Source: DATKHF01 sp035510355
GTDB lineage: Bacteria > Patescibacteriota > Saccharimonadia > Saccharimonadales > UBA4665
Length of the DNA stretch: 49,847 bases
NCBI GenBank assembly: GCA_035510355.1
Contig: DATKHF010000010.1
Coordinates: 1 to 49,847 of the forward strand
Direction: 5' to 3'
Shown: one piece after another, positions 1-7,053 of the stretch
How positions within the stretch are numbered: position 1 is the first letter of the stretch
Layout: each line of letters opens with the position of its first letter
Program-made: the position numbers and the translations under genes
Notes under the pieces: model-generated
The model's database searches: none
What the model saw: only the letters and a program-made list of their open reading frames with translations
What the model was told of the DNA's origin: nothing

Positions 1-813
1 TATATACACAGTATTGGTCTGCATCGCTATGATTCCCAGAGCAGTTCCCAGTGCAAATGCCCCAACATCTCCCATAAAAAACCGAGCTGGGAAAATGTTA
101 AACCATGTGTAGCTCAGAAGCGCACCAACCACAGTCAAACAAAAGCCAGCAAGCGCATATTTGCCTTCAATCATAGATATAACAGAATAAGTTGTAAAGG
201 AAGTAATAAGCAACCCTCCAGCTAGGCCATCAAGTCCATCGGTAATGTTAACTGCATTAGCTGTCGCGATTACGACAAACCAAAACAATAAAATAATTAC
301 CCAGCCAAGGTAGAGACTATGAAAAACCGGTAATTGTATAGAGATAACATCAAGCTTTGCGTAAAACCACCAACCACCAATTAACGCAACCGCACTGTAC
401 AGTAAAAATTTGAGCTTAGCCCGCATACCGGCAACGCCACCATTGCTGTGAATATTTAGAATGTCGTCAATCAGACCAATCGCACCAGCGGCCAACATAC
501 CAGCTAAAGGTAACCAGGTTTGACCTCTTCGCAAATTGGCGATTAATGTTACTAGAGCAATTGATATTACAAAAATCAACCCTGCCATAGTTGGTATATG
601 GCGCTTGTGTTTGGCAGCATGTAGCTTGTTGTAGACGGCCGAGCTTGCTCCGCCCATAGCTGTAGTACGCGGCTTTTTCCACCACTGACCGCGGTAAGCC
701 AAAGTTGTGTAAATAGGAGTTATTAACATACTTAAAAGGAAGCTAATAAACGCCAACAACACTACTCGTAATAATGTGTTAGTTTGAATGGCGATGTATA
801 GAGTTGTATGCAT
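1..813 (-). CDS. mraY: MraY, phospho-N-acetylmuramoyl-pentapeptide transferase (3' end cut by window)
   Basis: I translated this by eye from the ATG at 813. The frame stays open for 271 codons to the window edge, so the C-terminus is missing. MraY transfers phospho-MurNAc-pentapeptide from UDP to undecaprenyl phosphate, making lipid I at the inner face of the membrane. The translation is strongly hydrophobic and carries the family signatures HKRHIPTMAG (about residue 70), the Asp-rich NAVNITDGLDGLAGG and MGDVGAFALG. The first two are the usual MraY wording; the last is a variant of MGDxGSLxLG. It lies about 40 bases after ftsI on the same strand as the last dcw gene visible here. No Shine-Dalgarno sequence precedes the ATG, so it is probably read from the operon mRNA. 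Identification is firm; the true end is outside the window. Confidence 0.95.
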   Translation of the reverse strand, partial: MHTTLYIAIQTNTLLRVVLLAFISFLLSMLITPIYTTLAYRGQWWKKPRTTAMGGASSAVYNKLHAAKHKRHIPTMAGLIFVISIALVTLIANLRRGQTWLPLAGMLAAGAIGLIDDILNIHSNGGVAGMRAKLKFLLYSAVALIGGWWFYAKLDVISIQLPVFHSLYLGWVIILLFWFVVIATANAVNITDGLDGLAGGLLITSFTTYSVISMIEGKYALAGFCLTVVGALLSYTWFNIFPARFFMGDVGAFALGTALGIIAMQTNTVYI

Positions 814-852
814 AGTTGTTTGTTCGGCTTTGACTACTTAACAGTATATCAT

Positions 853-2637
853 CTAGCTCTTTGGTGTAACATATCCTTCATTAATTAGCATATGGGCCAA
901 ATCGGCGAATACCGGCTGACCGCCAAGAGCCCCTGCGTAACCAGGTACGTTTGGCTTAATGTTAAATACAATTATGACATATTGCGGCTTATCCCCACCA
1001 ACAAACCCCATATACGTACCATTAAAAATATTAGAATAATAACCTCCTCCAGGCTGTGCAACTTGAGCGGTCCCTGTTTTACCTCCAACTAGATAGTTTG
1101 GAGAAAAATTCATAAAACTATAGCCTTCATGAAGGTATGTAGTTACTACATTTTGCATCAAAGGTATTAACTCTTGGCCAACCTTTGGTTTAACAACATT
1201 ATTTTCAAGAACTTTCGGCTTATTGGTTGTTGAAGTTCCATTTGACGAGATAGTTTGATCTACCAAAGTTGGCTGATAATATGTGCCTCCATTAAGAATA
1301 CTGCTTAGAGCTGCACCCATTTGTAATGCAGTAACCTGCACGCCCTGACCAAAGGCTGTATTGGCATATGTTAATGCAAGACTTGGGTCGTTTGGATCCG
1401 CTGGCGGTACATAGCCGGCTGACTCATAGCCCTGCTCAATACCTGTCGTCTGACCAAGTCGAAAGTGATTTACCATATAGTCGTGCCAGGCATTAATGCC
1501 TTTCTGATTAATTTGTGTTCCACCCGGATCGCTCATCTGCATTAACATCCAGGTCGCACCAGTGTTTAACGATAAGGCTAGTATACTCGCGATGTTTTGT
1601 TGACGTGGCCCACCATCCTGTTCAATGTCGGTAATATTAAATCCGTCAATAACCCAATGAGCCGGGTCGTAAAAAGATTCATTCGGCTGAATAACTCCTT
1701 GGTCAAGAGCTGCCGACGTAGTAAGCAACTTCATTGACGAACCAGGCTCGATAGCGTTATCAACTGCCGCATTCTGGAAAAGTACGGGGTTACTCTCATT
1801 CTCATAATTTGATTCGCTGTAGGAAGGATAATTAGCCATAGCCTTTATTTGGCCAGTATTCGGATCCATAATTATAGCGCTTAACCCTTGGGACTTAGTC
1901 GCTTGGTACTCTTGTTTCAGGATCTGCTCCATTTGGGCTTGCATGCCCATATTAAGCGTTAAAACAACGTTACTGCCGTTTGTAGGTTGAATGTCAATAT
2001 TTTTACTATCGGCAGCCAAGGGTACACCATTGGCATCAGTTATCGCTTTGAGTTTGCCAGGCTTACCAGCTAATTCATTGTTAAGCGCTTGCTCAATACC
2101 ATACTCACCTTGTCCGGAATTATTAACAAAACCTAAAACCTGAGACGCCAAACTACCAGCTGGATAGGTTCGGTAATCCAGACCCTGCGTCCCAACTCCA
2201 GGTAACTTATATGATAGAATTTTGCTCGACTGCGCCGGAGTAAGCTTATGGGCCAATATGACATACTGAGTATTTTTTGTGTTCATAAGCCCATTATACG
2301 TAGCAGCCGAGCCGCCCATGACACTTGCGATATCATTAGCTGATTTATTCTTGTTTTTTATAAGAAGTGGGTCGGCATACAATGTGTATAATTTTTGATC
2401 CAAAACTATTGGAACGACCGAATTACCTTCCTGGGCTTCAATAAGCCCGCGGTTGGCCGGGATTATATACTCCTTAAGTTGATCACTTAGCGCTTCTGCG
2501 TGATAATAACCATAACGGATAACCTGTATATAGAATAATCGAATAGTGAATATAGCAATTATTAACAATAAAACCACATACCATGCCTGGATACGTTGCA
2601 TGGCCTTAAGAGTAGATGAATATCTGTTTTTGTCCAT
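853..2637 (-). CDS. ftsI: FtsI-type class B penicillin-binding protein (D,D-transpeptidase)
   Basis: This 594-aa protein cross-links septal peptidoglycan outside the membrane. One N-terminal transmembrane segment (about residues 18-40) is followed by the PBP dimerisation region. The transpeptidase domain has all three catalytic motifs: S300-SMK303 in EPGSSMK, S356-L-N358, and K520-TGT. It lies 14 bases downstream of the ftsL-like gene and before mraY, the classic dcw order. No C-terminal PASTA repeat is visible. The rod-shape paralogue PBP2 is an alternative, but position next to ftsL and mraY favours FtsI. Confidence 0.93.
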   Translation of the reverse strand: MDKNRYSSTLKAMQRIQAWYVVLLLIIAIFTIRLFYIQVIRYGYYHAEALSDQLKEYIIPANRGLIEAQEGNSVVPIVLDQKLYTLYADPLLIKNKNKSANDIASVMGGSAATYNGLMNTKNTQYVILAHKLTPAQSSKILSYKLPGVGTQGLDYRTYPAGSLASQVLGFVNNSGQGEYGIEQALNNELAGKPGKLKAITDANGVPLAADSKNIDIQPTNGSNVVLTLNMGMQAQMEQILKQEYQATKSQGLSAIIMDPNTGQIKAMANYPSYSESNYENESNPVLFQNAAVDNAIEPGSSMKLLTTSAALDQGVIQPNESFYDPAHWVIDGFNITDIEQDGGPRQQNIASILALSLNTGATWMLMQMSDPGGTQINQKGINAWHDYMVNHFRLGQTTGIEQGYESAGYVPPADPNDPSLALTYANTAFGQGVQVTALQMGAALSSILNGGTYYQPTLVDQTISSNGTSTTNKPKVLENNVVKPKVGQELIPLMQNVVTTYLHEGYSFMNFSPNYLVGGKTGTAQVAQPGGGYYSNIFNGTYMGFVGGDKPQYVIIVFNIKPNVPGYAGALGGQPVFADLAHMLINEGYVTPKS

Positions 2638-2651
2638 CTAGTATAGTATAA

Positions 2652-3002
2652 CTAATTCTGGACGCTAGCGCTGGGAGTCACAGCTACCATCGATTTAGCC
2701 ACTGTACTGCTTTCCACGCGGGTCGCAGATTGTAGTTGTGCTGATGTCACTTGCAGGTTATCGTTTTGTTGCTGCAAAGACGATTGCTGCTGCTGTAAGT
2801 TGTTGATCTTGTAGCCATAGGCGTTGGTTTTTGTTACTTGAGTTAAGTATAGCAAACCTAGTAAGCAAGCCAATACCACTAGAGTGATCGTGTTACTAAC
2901 TGGCCCAAGCCGGCGACGTTCCTGTCTAAAACTGACAGCGTTCTGATTCCTGCGCCCAAACGTCTGTCGACGTCCGAGAGCTAAAGTATTTGAGTATGTC
3001 AT
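2652..3002 (-). CDS. ftsL: FtsL-like bitopic division protein
   Basis: This 116-aa protein has a basic N-terminus (about 1-35), one membrane segment (about 36-55) and a glutamine-rich coiled coil (about 65-100, with NNLQQQQSSLQQQNDNLQ). FtsL is a small bitopic scaffold that pairs with FtsB/DivIC and recruits FtsI/FtsW; its sequence is barely conserved, so the call rests on topology and its place between rsmH and ftsI. A DivIC-like protein would look the same. The gap upstream to rsmH is about 150 bases, long for this operon, and holds predicted hairpins. Confidence 0.75.
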   Translation of the reverse strand: MTYSNTLALGRRQTFGRRNQNAVSFRQERRRLGPVSNTITLVVLACLLGLLYLTQVTKTNAYGYKINNLQQQQSSLQQQNDNLQVTSAQLQSATRVESSTVAKSMVAVTPSASVQN

Positions 3003-3037
3003 ATAATTTTTATTTTTTGTTTAAGTTTATATTTTTT

Positions 3038-3138
3038 GGTGAGCGGTGCCGCTAAGCTTTAGGCCTATTGGCACCGTTGACCACCTTTTCTACAAGGTCT
3101 TTGTCATTGTTTATACAACTTTGACACGAACTTTGTAG
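3038..3138 (-). other. Structured spacer between rsmH and ftsL
   Basis: CGGTGCC (3044-3050) is perfectly complementary to GGCACCG (3070-3076), and the outer GGTG (3038-3041) can pair with CACC (3082-3085). A second, weaker hairpin pairs CTACAAGG (3090-3097) with CTTTGTAG (3131-3138). No T-run follows in the operon direction, so it does not look like a simple terminator. It may be an mRNA stability or processing element. Function is not known. Confidence 0.45.
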
Positions 3139-3153
3139 GTTCGGGAGCTGCTT

Positions 3154-4086
3154 TTAACCTGAATCGGCATGAGCATTTCCCTTTCTTTTGTTATTTATTT
3201 TCACGGCGGCTCGTAGTTTGGCACTACGGGCTCGCGGATTGGAAACTATTTCTTGTGGGTCACCACTAAGTGGACGCTTAGTAATCAGCTGCAGTACAGC
3301 ATCATATTGGTTTCCGCTGCGTTCTTGGAGGAATCGTTTAACTATACGATCTTCCAGACTATGGAAACTGATGATTGCTATACGGCCATCTGGAGCAAGC
3401 AGTTGTAGCCATATCGGCAAACTGGCTTCAAGAAGTTCAAGTTCATCGTTTACGCTGATCCGTAAAGCCTGAAATGTTCTCGTTGCCGGATGGAGCTTAT
3501 GATAACCTGGCCATGCTCTGGCGACAATGGCAGCAAGTTCATTCGTGGTTTTAATTGGACGATTACGAACAATGAGATCTGCTATCTTATTGGCCTTTGG
3601 ATCCTCACCATAAAGCCTAATCAATTCTGCAAGTTTTACCTGACTATACGTATTGACGATAGTTTCAGCACTTAAGACTTGCTCTTGATTCATGCGCATA
3701 TCAAGTGGCCCATCTGCCCGAAAGCTAAACCCACGACTCGCTATATTAAGGTGCGGTGATGATACTCCCAAATCTGCTAGAATCAAATCGAATTGCTTAC
3801 CGTGAGTTATGAGATTCTGGCTAGCGCTATAAAAATCATCATGGACAATTTCTATGTCGCTGCGGCCAAACTTCTCTCTCAGTGCACTCACAGCCTCCTT
3901 GTCACGATCGACTAAGACAGTCTGGCGTGGCGAGTTAGTATGCTGCACTATTGCTTCGGCGTGACCACCATAGCCTGCTGTCAAATCAAGGTATGATTCT
4001 CCAGCCCGAGGCTGAAGTACCGCCAAGACCTGCGACAACAAGACTGGTGTATGCAATCCTGCATGTTCTTCTTTTTGATGTATCAT
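3154..4086 (-). CDS. rsmH: RsmH (MraW), 16S rRNA m4C1402 methyltransferase
   Basis: The protein N4-methylates C1402 of 16S rRNA in the decoding site using SAM. Family signatures are visible: HTPVLLSQVL at the N-terminus, the SAM-binding DLTAGYGGHAEAIV, LADLGVSSPHL, and the C-terminal IISFHSLEDRIVKRFL. I chose the ATG at 4086 (310 aa, the usual length) because homology begins just after it. The frame also extends to a GTG at 4131, adding 15 Lys/Thr/Gln-rich residues that look like an A-rich leader. No clear Shine-Dalgarno sequence is present at either start. The unusual structured region 4132-4368 sits directly upstream and may control translation or transcription into this gene. Confidence 0.95.
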   Translation of the reverse strand: MIHQKEEHAGLHTPVLLSQVLAVLQPRAGESYLDLTAGYGGHAEAIVQHTNSPRQTVLVDRDKEAVSALREKFGRSDIEIVHDDFYSASQNLITHGKQFDLILADLGVSSPHLNIASRGFSFRADGPLDMRMNQEQVLSAETIVNTYSQVKLAELIRLYGEDPKANKIADLIVRNRPIKTTNELAAIVARAWPGYHKLHPATRTFQALRISVNDELELLEASLPIWLQLLAPDGRIAIISFHSLEDRIVKRFLQERSGNQYDAVLQLITKRPLSGDPQEIVSNPRARSAKLRAAVKINNKRKGNAHADSG

Positions 4087-4131
4087 CTTTGTTTTTGTTT
4101 TGGTGATTTTTTGTTTTTTTTGCAAGGTCAC

Positions 4132-4368
4132 CTAATCAGCAGTCAACTTTTTTGTTTTTTGTATAGTTTTTGTTTTTGTAGTGGTTTTAGCCTGTATGTA
4201 TAGAAGTTTTGAGTTAAGATTTGAAAAATCTTAAAATTTCTACGCTGGCTAAGACCAAAGTTTTGAGAGACTTATGTGTGAGGTGGAGTTTTGGGAGGTG
4301 TTTTTGGGTAAAGAACGAAGGTTTTTATAGAGTGGTTACCTTAGATCCACTCGTTGACTGCCGATTAG
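4132..4368 (-). promoter_or_regulatory. Putative structured leader RNA closed by a 16-bp stem, upstream of rsmH
   Basis: The two ends of this segment are inverted repeats: CTAATCAGCAGTCAAC (4132-4147) and GTTGACTGCCGATTAG (4353-4368). In the minus-strand RNA they form 16 consecutive pairs with one G-U wobble; in plus-strand RNA that position is an A-C mismatch, so the minus strand is favoured. Inside are a GAGTGG/CCACTC hairpin (4330-4352), an AT-rich hairpin with a 9-bp stem TTAAGATTT/AAATCTTAA (4214-4234, possibly extended by TAGAA/TTCTA at 4201-4205 and 4238-4242), and a long C-rich, G-poor stretch. I see no RNase P RNA, tmRNA or 6S RNA signature. A MITE-like element with terminal inverted repeats is the main alternative, but no target duplication is evident. 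Confidence 0.6.
4261..4329 (-). promoter_or_regulatory. C-rich, G-depleted RNA stretch (Rho-utilisation-like)
   Basis: Read as minus-strand RNA, this 69-base stretch holds 24 C and only 2 G, with pyrimidine-C dinucleotides spread along it and no evident structure. This C>G bubble is the known composition of Rho loading sites. It sits inside the closed RNA element, after mraZ and before rsmH, so it could permit Rho-dependent attenuation. Composition is directly seen; the function is inference. Confidence 0.4.
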
Positions 4369-4399
4369 CTAACCTCGAGTCGTTTATTGGTTGCTAATC
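4363..4399 (-). promoter_or_regulatory. Alternative hairpin competing with the 16-bp closing stem
   Basis: GATTAGC-t-AACC (4363-4374) pairs with GGTTGCTAATC (4389-4399): eleven pairs with one bulged base and a 14-base loop. It shares bases 4363-4368 with one arm of the long-range stem, so the two structures exclude each other. It begins about 25 bases after the mraZ stop. No T-run follows, so it is not a plain terminator. Confidence 0.5.
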
Positions 4400-4423
4400 A
4401 CTAAATTGTTAATGAACTGCGCT

Positions 4424-4795
4424 TCAAGCCTCAAGCTCGACCGCTGTAATACGCCAGTATTGGCCAACACCGACAGCCACGACTTCGCGGTCAATACCCG
4501 CATAGTCGAGCAAGTGTTGCTCCAAGGTGATACGTCCCTGCTTACCATCTAGCGACATTTCAATCTTACCCATTCTAAACTGGACGTTTAGATCGGCAAT
4601 GCGTTCATCGAGAATGTCACCTGCAAGACGTGGCTCAACCAAGTTATCCCATACATCTTTAGGGTAAAGATGTAGGTACTTGCCGAACCCACGAGTGATA
4701 ACTGCTCCACTGGCGAATTTATCTCGAAGTTCGGTCGGTATGGTTAGCCGCCGTTTATCGTCGAGTTTTCGTTGGAAGTAGTCCACCTGTGTCAT
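4424..4795 (-). CDS. mraZ: MraZ, transcriptional regulator of the dcw operon
   Basis: This 123-aa protein has two SpoVT/AbrB-like half-domains, each with the MraZ pattern: FQRKLDDKRRLTIPTELRDKF near residues 8-28, and a second copy around EMSLDGKQGRITLEQHLLDYAGI. MraZ forms a ring-shaped DNA-binding oligomer and represses its own dcw promoter by binding phased TGGG-type repeats. Four such repeats lie upstream at 4856-4902, matching autoregulation. It is the first gene of the minus-strand dcw operon. The leader from the predicted start site is about 75 bases, and no strong Shine-Dalgarno sequence is visible. Confidence 0.95.
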   Translation of the reverse strand: MTQVDYFQRKLDDKRRLTIPTELRDKFASGAVITRGFGKYLHLYPKDVWDNLVEPRLAGDILDERIADLNVQFRMGKIEMSLDGKQGRITLEQHLLDYAGIDREVVAVGVGQYWRITAVELEA

Positions 4796-4855
4796 AGGAT
4801 ATATTTAAATTACTAGTGGATTTTTGTTTTTACTCTAGGCAGTCTGTTTTGGGCT

Positions 4856-4902
4856 ACCTACTTTTACCCACTACCAAGACTATACTACCCACAACCACCC
4901 AC
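4856..4902 (-). promoter_or_regulatory. Four phased MraZ-type operator boxes
   Basis: On the minus strand GTGGGT occurs at 4897-4902, 4887-4892 and 4866-4871, and GTAGGT at 4856-4861. Starts are 10, 21 and 10 bases apart, so all boxes face the same side of the helix. This matches the known MraZ target of TGGG repeats at 10-bp spacing. Two boxes fall within the promoter spacer and two just downstream of the expected transcription start. Confidence 0.8.
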
Positions 4903-4908
4903 ACACAA
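4879..4908 (-). promoter_or_regulatory. Predicted dcw operon promoter
   Basis: Minus strand: TTGTGT (4903-4908) as -35, an 18-base spacer, and TATAGT (4879-4884) as -10; the start would be near 4872. The -35 is weak, but the overlap with the MraZ boxes supports the placement. Confidence 0.55.
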
Positions 4909-4944
4909 GCGGAATGTACATAAAAACCGCTGTTCTTTCATTAC

Positions 4945-4982
4945 TTATCCACAGTTTTACCGAAGATATCCACTTATACACA
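4945..4982 (+). promoter_or_regulatory. Cluster of DnaA boxes upstream of mraZ
   Basis: TTATCCACA (4945-4953) and TTATACACA (4974-4982) both match the DnaA consensus TTATNCACA exactly. A third site, ATATCCACT (4966-4974), matches seven of nine. All point the same way. They lie 40-80 bases upstream of the mraZ promoter, in a spacer that also precedes the secreted-protein gene's stop. They could regulate the dcw operon by DnaA, or titrate DnaA. An origin is less likely because no dnaA or dnaN is adjacent. Confidence 0.55.
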
Positions 4983-5024
4983 ACATGTAGCGTCTCCTAT
5001 TCTCGCATGACGCTAATTGTTATC

Positions 5025-5417
5025 TTATGATTTCTTTTGATCAGGAGTAAATTGAACGTTCGTAGTTTTTGAGTGAACGGAATGATCGCCAACAGAAGCA
5101 GGTTGATCTAGAGTTACAACTTCGCCATCAAAAACATCGTCTTGGGGTTGATGGGGGTATTGTTCAGCTTCAGCACCTTCGAGCTGCCGTACAATAGGTC
5201 GTTCGTCTTCGCTTTGATGTCCTTCAGCTTTTAAAATCGTTCCAGCAGCGTCCCAGTTATTTGATTCTGGCCCAAACGTAACCTTTACCGGTACTGATCG
5301 GTTTGGTGTAGCCATAGCTTGATTAATACCGATCCCCGTAACAGCAGCAACCCCTGCAACTATCGGAAGAGTTCGGCGAAATGCTCGTTGGCGTCGTGTA
5401 AAATTTTCGTTTTTCAT
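5025..5417 (-). CDS. Small secreted or membrane-anchored hypothetical protein
   Basis: I do not recognise this 130-aa protein. A very basic N-terminus (about 1-16, with RRQRAFRR) precedes a hydrophobic stretch (about 17-36, ending near AMA-TP), which looks like a signal peptide or anchor. The rest is polar and acidic with no repeat or cysteine, ending in DQKKS. The ATG at 5417 is preceded by a good promoter with its -10 only nine bases away, so the mRNA is probably leaderless and the gene is likely real and independently expressed. It sits between yvcK and the dcw regulatory region. Confidence 0.7.
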   Translation of the reverse strand: MKNENFTRRQRAFRRTLPIVAGVAAVTGIGINQAMATPNRSVPVKVTFGPESNNWDAAGTILKAEGHQSEDERPIVRQLEGAEAEQYPHQPQDDVFDGEVVTLDQPASVGDHSVHSKTTNVQFTPDQKKS

Positions 5418-5426
5418 AATGCTTAT

Positions 5427-5455
5427 ACTTTAGCAAAAGTTATGCCGAATGTCAA
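5427..5455 (-). promoter_or_regulatory. Promoter of the 130-aa secreted protein
   Basis: Minus strand: consensus TTGACA (5450-5455), 17-base spacer, TAAAGT (5427-5432). The start falls a few bases before or at the ATG (5417). Confidence 0.7.
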
Positions 5456-5463
5456 GCTTATGG

Positions 5464-6471
5464 TTAAGAATTATTATTTACTAGTCTTTGAATCTTCTCA
5501 GCTACAGCATTTGCGTCATGACGAATGAGACTTCGTCGATGGGACAATGTGTCACCAGCCCCCAATTTAACAATTTGTTGATCAATCAGTGGCAACCCAA
5601 TCGCTTGATAGTGCTGGCTTTTGAGTAGTTGTTTGTCGTAGCCAACCAGAAATTCTCCCTCGTGAACATATTTAGCGAGTAATTTATCTGCCGGTCGAGC
5701 AGTGTTATACAGCACGTAGTCAATTATTGGATTACCAGCAAATCGTTCAATTTCACTCACATAGCCCGATACTTCGAAATCATCAGTCTGCTGTGGTTTA
5801 GTGACCAAATTACAGATATAGACAACCGTGGCTTTGGCTTGGCGTAACGCACGACCAACACCCCCAACCAATAGAGCCGGAGCTAGTGAACCGTACAGAT
5901 TACCCGGAGCAATTACGACCACATCAGCCTGTAATATGGCTTTTTTAGCCTCCGGATTAATGGTTGCAATTGGGTCTAGAGACAACTCAGGTTGTTTTTC
6001 GGTACGTAAATCCATATGAGCAATAGAAATCTCACCAGTAACTGACCGGCCTTCCTTCATCCGTAGTGAAAGATGAGTATTTGTAGTCGTAATCGGCAAC
6101 ACTTGACCGTGTATTCGCAACACCTTACTAGCTGTTTTAACAGCCTCGCCAAAATCCCCTGTGGTTTTTTCAAGAGCACTTAATAAAATATTGCCAAGTG
6201 TGTGCCCTTTCAGCCCACCTTCCTTAAATCGGTAATCGAACAAGGCGCGCAGTTCAGGCGAATCACTTAGGGCCACTAAGCACTGGCGCACATCACCAGG
6301 CGGCAAAACACCAAGTTCATCACGTAATACACCACTAGAACCACCATTATCAGCCATGTTCACTAGTGCAGTAAGATCACTAAAGTAATTCTTAAAGGAC
6401 TGGAGAAGCGTAAAGCTGCCAGTTCCACCGCCAATTACTACAATCCGAGTGGGAGTAGATAGAGTTGGCAT
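5464..6471 (-). CDS. yvcK: YvcK/GlmR-like family protein (CofD-like fold)
   Basis: This 335-aa protein has the YvcK/CofD signatures: an N-terminal GGGTG loop (residues 14-18), NMADNGGSSG (about 38-47), LPPGDVRQCLVAL, GHTLGNILLSAL and APGNLYGSLAPALLV. In Firmicutes and Actinobacteria YvcK (GlmR/CuvA) binds UDP-sugars and helps direct carbon into cell-wall precursors and cell shape; it is not the lactyl-transferase CofD itself. The gene follows the NYN-domain gene by five bases and probably shares its transcript. In many bacteria it sits with rapZ and whiA, which are not visible here. Confidence 0.9.
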   Translation of the reverse strand: MPTLSTPTRIVVIGGGTGSFTLLQSFKNYFSDLTALVNMADNGGSSGVLRDELGVLPPGDVRQCLVALSDSPELRALFDYRFKEGGLKGHTLGNILLSALEKTTGDFGEAVKTASKVLRIHGQVLPITTTNTHLSLRMKEGRSVTGEISIAHMDLRTEKQPELSLDPIATINPEAKKAILQADVVVIAPGNLYGSLAPALLVGGVGRALRQAKATVVYICNLVTKPQQTDDFEVSGYVSEIERFAGNPIIDYVLYNTARPADKLLAKYVHEGEFLVGYDKQLLKSQHYQAIGLPLIDQQIVKLGAGDTLSHRRSLIRHDANAVAEKIQRLVNNNS

Positions 6472-6476
6472 ATAAT

Positions 6477-7025
6477 TTATTTCTTCTTTGAGTATCCGTG
6501 ATAAGCCAGTTCACGACGAAATTTATCGAGCTGAACAATATATTTCTCGTAAGTATTGTATAGCTGCGAATAATGACCACTGGGCGCCAATAAGTGCAGT
6601 AACCGCCCTTTACTTTCTAGATATTCAACTAACGAATAGAAATCACCATCACCTGAAACAATGATAGCCTTGTCGTAACTGCTCATCTCTTTCATGGCCC
6701 ATAGCACAAGATCAGCATCAATATTGCCTTTCACGGGCTTTTTGTCTTCTGGTGGATCATTCTCAGTCACCTCTTGGCGAGGCTTGGTGATATCAAAGGT
6801 TGGCTTTAATACCACCATATAACCCGCATCGTGCATCTGATCGTATAAGTCTTCATTTTCTGGCACATAGCCAATAAACATATAGGCCTTGCTAACGCCA
6901 TACTCATCATTCAAAAACTTCCGAAACTTGCGCCAATCTAATTTCCAACCAAATTTTTGTACACTCACATTTAGATTCTGACTGTCAATAAAGGCATATA
7001 CTCGTGGTGATCTATTCTGTTGCAT
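6477..7025 (-). CDS. NYN-domain (LabA/DUF88-like) putative ribonuclease
   Basis: This 182-aa protein has a PIN-like NYN fold. The acidic metal-binding positions are visible: YAFIDSQNLNVSV (D14, N17), KGNIDADLVLWAM (an Asp cluster), and IVSGDGDFYSLVEYLESKG. NYN proteins are predicted RNases; the cellular substrate is unknown. A C-terminal segment with HYSQLYNTYEKYIVQLD follows, as in LabA-like proteins. The -10 box TATGAT (7032-7037, minus strand, with an extended TG) ends six bases before the ATG, so the message looks leaderless. It is followed immediately by yvcK. Confidence 0.85.
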   Translation of the reverse strand: MQQNRSPRVYAFIDSQNLNVSVQKFGWKLDWRKFRKFLNDEYGVSKAYMFIGYVPENEDLYDQMHDAGYMVVLKPTFDITKPRQEVTENDPPEDKKPVKGNIDADLVLWAMKEMSSYDKAIIVSGDGDFYSLVEYLESKGRLLHLLAPSGHYSQLYNTYEKYIVQLDKFRRELAYHGYSKKK

Positions 7026-7053
7026 AACTTAATCATAGCACGTAGGGATTTTA

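Noticed and set aside
467..685. 72-codon minus-strand open frame
   Set aside because: It lies inside mraY in another frame; the true mraY frame is open across the whole region from 813 to the window edge.
4132..4368. Closed RNA element as RNase P RNA, tmRNA or 6S RNA
   Set aside because: No conserved P4 sequences, no tRNA-like T-arm or tag frame, and the interior is C/A-rich and largely unpaired, unlike those RNAs.
4945..4982. DnaA boxes as the chromosomal origin
   Set aside because: Only two perfect boxes, no adjacent dnaA or dnaN, and an established operon promoter next to them; regulation or titration fits better, though skew analysis could change this.
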